Assembly (NCBI RefSeq): GCF_003253745.1
Contig: NZ_MZXV01000013.1
Span: forward strand, 930,001-994,000
Length of the DNA: 64,000 bases
Reading direction: 5' to 3'
DNA from: Mesorhizobium kowhaii
GTDB taxonomy: Bacteria; Pseudomonadota; Alphaproteobacteria; Rhizobiales; Rhizobiaceae
Shown here: positions 58,739 to 64,000 of the stretch, piece after piece
Numbering within the stretch: position 1 is the stretch's first letter
How the letters are laid out: every line of letters starts with the position of its first letter
The notes under the pieces: generated by a model
The model's input: the letters and a program-made list of their open reading frames with translations, nothing else
Told to the model about the DNA's origin: nothing
Databases searched by the model: none
Program-made: the position numbers and the translations under genes

Positions 58739-59066
58739 CCGCAGCTCGAAGCGGCAGCGCGTCGGCCATAGCTGCATCAGAAGATCGCCCTGCGGAAATG
58801 CAGTCGGCTAGCTTGCCGGCGGCCTTCAAGAACTGCATCGCGATGCCTCTAGCCTGGCATCAGGGGTGTGGAACGCCGACAGACACGCAGGGCACCCTTA
58901 GCCTGCAAAGGCGCAACTCGGTACAAGAGGGACGACCATATCTCGGCGGAAACAACTTGAAGAAACGCTTCGCTACTCATAGCATGCCAGGCCATGGTGA
59001 AATCTGATCAGGAGGTCAGTGGAATCGGTCGGGTTTTTGAGCCAGTGCAAGGTAGGGAGGATAATT
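58739..59066. other. 328-bp intergenic region between LacI and OsmC genes
   Basis: Nothing with coding potential or a clear operator is seen. The last 30 bp contain the GGGAGG ribosome binding site of the OsmC gene. A separate promoter for the OsmC/oxidoreductase pair is expected here. Confidence 0.4.
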
Positions 59067-59624
59067 ATGGCTTCCGAAGTACAGGCAAACAACGGCGTTA
59101 ACGTCGAGGCGCTGCTCAGCGCCCGCGAAGCGCTTACCAACGCCCCGGAGGCCGCGCAGTTCAAGTGGCGCGCGGCCTGCGAATGGAAGGATGGCACACA
59201 CAGCCACTCGACGGTCGAAAGTTTCTACGGTCTCGGCCAGGACCAGCACCGCAAGACCACCTTCGCATTCGATGCGGACCATCCGGAGGTCTTCGCTTCC
59301 TTGGATCAGGGCGCCACGCCTGTCGAATACGTGCTGGTCGGACTGGCGAGTTGCCTGACCGCCGGCATCGCCGCGGTTGCCCAGAACCGGAACATCCAGT
59401 TGAAGTCGGTGAAGGCGACCATCGAAGGCGACATGGATATCGCGGGCATACTCGGCATCGACAGCGACGTCCGCAACGGCTTCAGCGGCATCACGGTGAG
59501 GTACAACATCGACGCCGACGCCAAGCCCGAGGACATCGAGGCTCTCGTCGCTCAGTCGCAGAAGCGATCGGCGGTCTATGACATTGTCACCAATCCGACG
59601 AACGTCACGGTCGTGGTGAATTGA
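59067..59624 (+). CDS. OsmC-family peroxide-reductase-like protein
   Basis: A 185-residue OsmC/Ohr-fold protein. FDADHPEVFASLDQGATPVEYVLVGLASCLTAGIAAVAQNRNIQL includes the first redox Cys (LASCLT), and the C-terminal half has GFSGITVRYNIDADAKPEDIEALVAQSQKRSAVYDIVTNPTNVTV. The second Cys of classical OsmC (in CPV) is replaced by Ser (RSAVYD). It may therefore be a one-Cys or non-peroxidatic member. GGGAGG precedes ATG 59067. A flavoprotein gene follows after 41 bp on the same strand. Confidence 0.87.
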   Translation: MASEVQANNGVNVEALLSAREALTNAPEAAQFKWRAACEWKDGTHSHSTVESFYGLGQDQHRKTTFAFDADHPEVFASLDQGATPVEYVLVGLASCLTAGIAAVAQNRNIQLKSVKATIEGDMDIAGILGIDSDVRNGFSGITVRYNIDADAKPEDIEALVAQSQKRSAVYDIVTNPTNVTVVVN

Positions 59625-59665
59625 AAGGCACTTCGAGCCGTAGACTCTCCTGATAAGAGGGCGCG

Positions 59666-60913
59666 ATTAGTTCCGTCACGACAGTAATCGTCGGTGCAGG
59701 GCACGCGGGGCTCGCGATGAGCCGCTGCCTCGCGGAGCGCTCGATCGACCATGTGCTGCTGGAGCGCGGCGAGATCGCCCATACCTGGCGCACCGAGCGA
59801 TGGGATTCGCTACGGTTGCTCACCCCGAACTGGCAGAGCCGGCTGCCGGGCTTCCGCTATGACGGCGACGACCCCGACGGCTACCGGACGATGCCTGAGG
59901 TCATCGACTTCCTCGGGAACTATGCCAAGGTGATCTCGGCTCCTGTCAGAACACACACGACCGTTACCTCGGTTCGCAGCGACGGGGCGGGATATCTCGT
60001 GCGCACGGACCGCGGCGAGTGGCGGTGCCGGACCGTGGTGCTGGCGTCGGGCGCGTGCAACATCGCGCGCCTGCCCGATTTGGCTGCCCGCGTGCCTCCG
60101 TCGGTCGCCATGCTGACGGCACAGTCCTACCGCAATCCGGGGCAGGTCGCCGACGGTGGCGTGATGGTGGTGGGCGCGTCGTCGAGCGGCACCCAGATCG
60201 CACAGGAGCTGCAGCGTTCGGGGCGTCAAGTGACCCTGTCGGTGGGCGAGCACATCCGGGCGCCCCGCGTCTATCGCGGCAAGGACCTGGAATGGTGGAT
60301 GGACGCCGCCGGCGTGCTCGACGAGCGTTACGACGAGGTAGACGACATCAGGCGGGCGCGACGGGTTCCTTCGCTGCAGCTTGCCGGCACACCCGACCGC
60401 ACCACCCTCGACCTCAATGCGCTGGTCGACCTCGGCGTCAGGCTCGTCGGCCGTCTCGCCGGCATCACCGAAGATGGCAAGGCCCAGTTTGCGGGGTCGT
60501 TGCGCAACATGTGCGCGCTTTCCGATCTCAAGATGGCCCGGCTGCTCGACCTCATCGACGAATGGGCGCGCGCCAACGGCCTGGACGCTACGGTCGAGCC
60601 GCCGGATCGCCCGCCACCGACCCGTGTCGAGGACAACCCGCCGCTCGGCATCGACTTCGCCGCAGGCGCGATCAGGACGATCATCTGGGCCACCGGCTAC
60701 CGGCCGGACTACTCCTGGCTGGAATTGCCGGTCCTCGACCGCAAAGGTTACGTCCGGCACGACGGCGGTGTTGCGGAACATCCGGGCATGTACCTGATGG
60801 GGATGCAGTTTCTGCGCCGCCGCAAGTCTGCGCTGATCGACGGCGCCGGCGACGACGCGCGTGATCTCAGCAACCATCTGGCATCGTACCTCGGGCAAAA
60901 TTCAATCTGCTAA
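59666..60913 (+). CDS. FAD/NAD(P)-binding oxidoreductase (FMO/CzcO-like), possible ATT start
   Basis: A 415-residue flavin-monooxygenase-like protein. The FAD motif TVIVGAGHAGLAMSRCL is complete only if translation begins upstream of ATG 59717. The sole suitable codon between an in-frame TAA (59654) and the motif is ATT 59666, preceded by AAGAGG at proper distance. The NADP motif is GVMVVGASSSGTQIAQEL near residue 168 and the C-terminal GYRPD motif near residue 350. It may act on a sulfur or nitrogen compound. Starting at ATG 59717 would remove the FAD motif. The family is clear; the start is an inference. Confidence 0.82.
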   Translation: MSSVTTVIVGAGHAGLAMSRCLAERSIDHVLLERGEIAHTWRTERWDSLRLLTPNWQSRLPGFRYDGDDPDGYRTMPEVIDFLGNYAKVISAPVRTHTTVTSVRSDGAGYLVRTDRGEWRCRTVVLASGACNIARLPDLAARVPPSVAMLTAQSYRNPGQVADGGVMVVGASSSGTQIAQELQRSGRQVTLSVGEHIRAPRVYRGKDLEWWMDAAGVLDERYDEVDDIRRARRVPSLQLAGTPDRTTLDLNALVDLGVRLVGRLAGITEDGKAQFAGSLRNMCALSDLKMARLLDLIDEWARANGLDATVEPPDRPPPTRVEDNPPLGIDFAAGAIRTIIWATGYRPDYSWLELPVLDRKGYVRHDGGVAEHPGMYLMGMQFLRRRKSALIDGAGDDARDLSNHLASYLGQNSIC

Positions 60914-61016
60914 TGCATGTCGCTCAAAAGTGGCCCCGGTTTTGAGACAACGACATGCATACAAACAAAGACTTAAAGCGCGTCGCATGAATCCGTTTCG
61001 ACGCGACGCGCTTTAG
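60911..61016 (-). repeat. Two-hairpin intergenic repeat, copy 2 (inverted)
   Basis: The same element as at 49713-49817 but in the opposite orientation, 106 bp. It starts at the TAA stop of the flavoprotein gene, whose TAATGCATG forms the end of the element. The two copies flank an 11-kb segment. Confidence 0.8.
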
Positions 61017-61086
61017 CAGACTCAACGTCTGAGACCTGGGGAACAGGTTGGTTGCCGCGACAACGCCGAATTCCGTGACCCTGCAA

Positions 61087-61545
61087 TCATATTCCCAAGT
61101 GCAACTTCGGCTTCCAGAAGGGGCGGAACAACTCAATCTTGGGACAGCGGTTCATCACCACTTTCAAGCCCGCTTCCTCCGCCAACTGGGCGGCAGCGTC
61201 ATCGCGCACCCCAATCTGACCCCACAGAACCTTGGCATTGATTGCGATGGCCTCCTGCGCAACTTCCAACAGATCTTCGGAGCGGCGAAAAACCTCGACC
61301 ATATCCACAGGCCGGTCGATGGCCGCTAGTGACGCGTACACCTTAAGCCCTCGAATTTCATCCAGACCGGGACTGGGGTTGACCGGGATCATGTCATAGC
61401 CGATTTCGTGCAGCACCCTGAGTACACCATAGGAAAACTTGGTTTTATCGGGGCTGGCCCCTACCATCGCGATGGTTTTGACCGATTTCAGAATTTCTTG
61501 CAGATAAGCCTCCGAATAGGGCTCATCATGATTCATATGGGTCAT
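61087..61545 (-). CDS. CoA-binding (Rossmann) domain protein, YccU-like
   Basis: A 152-residue stand-alone CoA-binding domain: EILKSVKTIAMVGASPDKTKFSYGVLRVLHEIGYDMIPVNPSPGLDEIRGLKVYASLAAIDRPVDMVEVFRRSEDLLEVA, the succinyl-CoA-synthetase-alpha-like fold. It then has VLWGQIGVRDDAAAQLAEEAGLKVVMNRCPKIE. The role of such proteins is unclear. The ATG overlaps the ferredoxin stop by 4 bp. It is the third gene of the selenium-binding-protein operon, an unusual partner. GC is about 52-55%. Confidence 0.87.
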   Translation of the reverse strand: MTHMNHDEPYSEAYLQEILKSVKTIAMVGASPDKTKFSYGVLRVLHEIGYDMIPVNPSPGLDEIRGLKVYASLAAIDRPVDMVEVFRRSEDLLEVAQEAIAINAKVLWGQIGVRDDAAAQLAEEAGLKVVMNRCPKIELFRPFWKPKLHLGI

Positions 61546-61913
61546 TTCTTTGCTTCCAACGGGGTCGCAATATCGGCTTTCAATTCATGAGCGGCCAGCG
61601 GGTCAAGGAACGGGTTGCGATAGAGCTTGTCGTGGCTCTCAACGCCGACCTCCAGCGTGCAGTCGCTCATAGGGCGGGCGACGCAGAGGATTATATAGCC
61701 ATTGTTGATCTGGCGGTTGTTCAGCGCCCGTTGCGCTTTCTGATCGACTTTGCCGCTGATTATTTTGGCCGCACAGGTTATGCAGCCGCCATACTTGCAC
61801 CCATACGGCAGATCCACGCCCTGCTCGCGCAAGCTTTGCAAGAGGGGCTTGCGGTGATCGACGTCAAAGGCCGCACCGCCTTGATTGGCGAGAGTGATGG
61901 TGAAGCTGGTCAT
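61542..61913 (-). CDS. Plant-type [2Fe-2S] ferredoxin
   Basis: A 123-residue ferredoxin. The cluster ligands are C39, C44, C47 and C77 in LPYGCKYGGCITCAAKI and IILCVARP, the C-x4-C-x2-C-x29-C pattern of plant-type ferredoxins. It is a little longer than usual, with a 40-residue C-terminal tail. It overlaps the methanethiol-oxidase-like gene upstream and the CoA-binding gene downstream by 4 bp each. It is probably the electron carrier of the operon. Confidence 0.88.
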   Translation of the reverse strand: MTSFTITLANQGGAAFDVDHRKPLLQSLREQGVDLPYGCKYGGCITCAAKIISGKVDQKAQRALNNRQINNGYIILCVARPMSDCTLEVGVESHDKLYRNPFLDPLAAHELKADIATPLEAKK

Positions 61914-63265
61914 ACCCAGATGTCACTCGTGCAATCACCGCCGGGATAACGGGTTTCGTGGCAGCGGCTTGGTCCGTTTGGTTCCTTGCCAAAATCAACA
62001 ACAAATAGCGGATCAATTTCCATGCCGCCGTTTTCCGTATCGCAATTGACCATCAGCATGCATCCGCCATTGGTGCGGATTTCCGGATAGAACTGATTAT
62101 CCCAGGTCGAGAAGAGTGAGGTCGTCACATAAAGGCGCTTGCCGTCGAGGCTGAGCTGTATCATCTGAGGCCCGCCAGTCACTCTCACGCCATTGACCTC
62201 AGGCGCACGGCCGAGAAGTCCGCCCATCCACACTTGTCCAGTAAGCTTGGCATTGTGAGGGTCCGAGATGTCATACTGACGGATGTCGCCATGCAACCAG
62301 TTGCACAGATAGAGGTATCTATCGTCCATACTGAGCAGAATGACTGAGATCACACCCGGTATTGGGATCGGCCATTCGGGATGCGGCTCATTGTCGACAT
62401 CGACAATTTTTTCCCATTGCCAATCACCCGCCGCATCCTTCCACCAATGGATGATATTTGCAGAAAGGGCCGCGCCGACAAAGCCGTGACTGCTGTCGGG
62501 ATTATGATGGAATCGCACTTCCAGCGGGATTAAGCCATCTTCACCGAGATAGAATGTTTGCTTTGGCTCCTTCTTTTCAAAATCCCAGAAATGGATCTCT
62601 CGGCCATATTTCAGATGGCCAACCTCTTCCAGGTCAAAACCAGGCATGAAGGTATTGGGCGCGGCCCACTCCGAGCTGACCATTACGTTGTGTCGCGGCT
62701 GGTACCAGAAATCATAACCAAACTTGATACTGCCCATGGAGTTTTCCCAACGGCCGACAATCTCGAACTCCTTGCTGAGCTGCAAATAGCCGCCAGGGGC
62801 ATTGCCTTGAGCGTCGCCAAGCATGGAAACGATGATTTCCGAGCCGAGGCAATGCACCGTGTGCGGTGCCGACAAGTTGGTCCTGGTTTTGATTTCAGCG
62901 CCATCTATGACCTTGAATAGGGTCGGATTGCGGGGATCGGTACCGCAATCGACAATATGCAGATTGGACGAGCGCACACCTGGCACAATCAGATATTTCC
63001 GCTCCATGCTCGCATCGCCATGGCACGACGAACAGGCATTCCAGCCCGAGTGATGAAGCTCATCGCCAATACCCGGCATTTGCAAACGTGAAATCACTTG
63101 GCTGTAGGTCGAACTCTCCGGATCGACGTCAATGGTACACAAATAGTCCGGCTTCTGAATGCCCGTGCCGGTGTAGATGGCAATCGTATAGAGCAGCTTT
63201 TCGCGAGGTGCCCTCATCGCCTCGGCTGGAGAAGCATAGCCCGGTCCACAGCAATGATTGGTCAT
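61910..63265 (-). CDS. SELENBP1-like selenium-binding protein / methanethiol oxidase
   Basis: A 451-residue protein of the SBP56/methanethiol oxidase family, which oxidises methanethiol to formaldehyde, H2S and H2O2. Residue patterns match animal SELENBP1 closely: CCGPGYASPAEAM at the N-terminus, DELHHSGWNACSSCHGD (C78-C81), GYDFWYQPRHNVMVSSEWAAPN, LSMDDRYLYLCNWLHGDIRQYDISDP, and the terminus RYPGGDCTSDIWV. No signal peptide is present, so it is cytosolic, unlike the exported bacterial MtoX. It overlaps the ferredoxin gene by 4 bp. Local GC is near 48-52%, pointing to acquisition. The gap to the divergent BTAD gene holds GATCGG repeats. Confidence 0.9.
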   Translation of the reverse strand: MTNHCCGPGYASPAEAMRAPREKLLYTIAIYTGTGIQKPDYLCTIDVDPESSTYSQVISRLQMPGIGDELHHSGWNACSSCHGDASMERKYLIVPGVRSSNLHIVDCGTDPRNPTLFKVIDGAEIKTRTNLSAPHTVHCLGSEIIVSMLGDAQGNAPGGYLQLSKEFEIVGRWENSMGSIKFGYDFWYQPRHNVMVSSEWAAPNTFMPGFDLEEVGHLKYGREIHFWDFEKKEPKQTFYLGEDGLIPLEVRFHHNPDSSHGFVGAALSANIIHWWKDAAGDWQWEKIVDVDNEPHPEWPIPIPGVISVILLSMDDRYLYLCNWLHGDIRQYDISDPHNAKLTGQVWMGGLLGRAPEVNGVRVTGGPQMIQLSLDGKRLYVTTSLFSTWDNQFYPEIRTNGGCMLMVNCDTENGGMEIDPLFVVDFGKEPNGPSRCHETRYPGGDCTSDIWV

Positions 63266-63502
63266 GGGTACTTCCCCAATTTGAACAGATCACTGGCCAG
63301 CCCCAACGGGGTCAAGCTGGAATGTTAGTGCATGCTGGGCATTGGCGCTACGGCCGGAGTGGCTGGTGAAGTGCGCACGTGACATACAACTCGGCGACAG
63401 GGCGCCCATGGGACCGCCCAACGCCAGCTTCTTATCCCGACGGAACATTGGCGGAGCGATCGGAGATCGGATAAAACTGGGCACAGGCGATCGGTGTCCC
63501 AA

Positions 63503-64000
63503 ATGAAGGGCCTACTGGAGATCAAGGTGCTTGGCCAACTGGTTGTCCTGCGGGACGCCCGGGAGATCGCGCTGCCGCCGTCGAAGAAAACCCGCGCCCT
63601 GCTCGCCTATCTGGCTGTGACGAACCGGAGGCAGCGGCGCGACCATCTGTGCCAGATGTTCTGGGAAATCCCGGACGATCCGAGGGCTTCGCTGCGATGG
63701 AGCCTCTCGAAGCTCAGGCACATCATCGACGACGATGGTGACTTTCTCAGGACCGATCGGGACAGCGTGCTTTTCGATACCTCCGGTCTCGACGTCGATC
63801 TGCTTGGCGTCGCCCACATGACCGCCGGCGATGTGCGCTCCCTCGACACCGAGCGGCTGGAGACGGCGGCTGCCTTGTTCCGGGGGCGGTTCCTCGAGGA
63901 TCTGGAACTGCCGCGCTGCCCGGTGTTCGAGGCGTGGCGCACATTCCATGGCGACGCCCTGGATCGCACCCGGTTAATGATCCTGCAGGCGCTTGTCGAG
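63503..64000 (+). CDS. BTAD-domain transcriptional regulator, N-terminal part (runs off the window)
   Basis: 166 codons are visible with no stop. LLEIKVLGQLVVLRDAREIALPPSKKTRALLAYLAVT is the OmpR-like DNA-binding start of SARP/BTAD regulators, and RDHLCQMFWEIPDDPRASLRWSLSKLRHIIDDD continues it. LETAAALFRGRFLEDLELPRCPVFEAWRTFHGDAL enters the helical BTAD region. It resembles the frameshifted regulator at 38225. It is divergent from the methanethiol-oxidase-like operon, and GATCGG repeats lie just upstream. The GC content is higher than that operon's. Confidence 0.85.
   Translation, partial: MKGLLEIKVLGQLVVLRDAREIALPPSKKTRALLAYLAVTNRRQRRDHLCQMFWEIPDDPRASLRWSLSKLRHIIDDDGDFLRTDRDSVLFDTSGLDVDLLGVAHMTAGDVRSLDTERLETAAALFRGRFLEDLELPRCPVFEAWRTFHGDALDRTRLMILQALVE

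Noticed and set aside
1..64000. tRNA or rRNA genes
   Set aside because: No cloverleaf with a T-loop consensus and no rRNA-like segment was found on reading both strands by eye.

Overview
The window is chromosomal DNA of an alphaproteobacterium, most likely a Mesorhizobium or close relative in the Hyphomicrobiales. The evidence is the roughly 65% GC coding DNA, Rhizobiales-typical small families (DUF982, DUF1127, DUF1275), the alphaproteobacterial LexA box (GAAC-N7-GAAC), EcfG-type stress promoters (GGAAC-N16/17-GTT) and RIME/REP-like intergenic repeats. No rRNA, tRNA, prophage, CRISPR array, transposase or replication origin was seen. It is an accessory-rich region of short metabolic and regulatory modules, many with a divergently transcribed regulator and a readable operator.

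Layout. 0-6.8 kb: pentulose kinase, small membrane protein, SOS-regulated DNA polymerase IV (dinB), HxlR regulator with a RibD-like reductase, NmrA-type oxidoreductase and HSL-type esterase. 6.9-12 kb: sigma factor with a SnoaL-like tail; DNA alkylation repair genes (2OG oxygenase, ogt, small ORF, ada); HxlR/SCP2 regulator facing a DUF1330 gene. 12-20.4 kb: secreted protein of unknown family, PAP2-type membrane enzyme, ester cyclase, TetR with a membrane protein, DUF3313 lipoprotein, PAS-GGDEF-EAL protein, BKACE enzyme. 20.4-24.9 kb: hydroxycinnamate catabolism (acyl-CoA ligase plus hydroxycinnamoyl-CoA hydratase-lyase under a MarR repressor), DUF1275 protein, cytochrome b561. 24.9-31.3 kb: ornithine cyclodeaminase-like gene with Lrp, two small dimeric alpha/beta-barrel proteins, hydrolase remnant, second SnoaL-tailed sigma factor, LysR, SDR and a frameshifted MocA-type oxidoreductase.

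31.5-44.3 kb: di-haem cytochrome c peroxidase facing a secreted acid phosphatase, Lrp with an RBBP9-type hydrolase, DUF922 protease, a frameshifted paralogue of the 12-kb secreted protein, DUF4242 protein beside a frameshifted BTAD regulator, MocR regulator with a PNPOx-like protein, GNAT, aminotransferase. 44.4-50.2 kb: a candidate EcfG-controlled structured small RNA, VOC protein, RIME-like element, C39-like protein with a D-Ala-D-Ala ligase, EcfG-driven DUF378 gene, DUF982, SDR with LysR, small lipoprotein. 50.4-55.4 kb: AI-2E-type permease, frameshifted methyltransferase, DUF1963 protein.

56.3-64 kb is the most distinctive part. It holds a sulfite-oxidase-type molybdoenzyme facing a LacI regulator over clear palindromic operators, then OsmC and an FAD oxidoreductase that may start at ATT. 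Last comes a lower-GC operon (SELENBP1-like methanethiol oxidase, plant-type [2Fe-2S] ferredoxin, CoA-binding protein, each overlapping the next by 4 bp), divergent from a BTAD regulator that runs off the right edge. Together these could handle organosulfur compounds and the peroxide and sulfite they release, but that link is inference.

Four genes (at 30.3, 37.2, 38.2 and 52.7 kb) are interrupted by small frameshifts and one at 27.4 kb is truncated. Several shifts look like single-base losses at G-rich positions, so sequencing error is as likely as decay.
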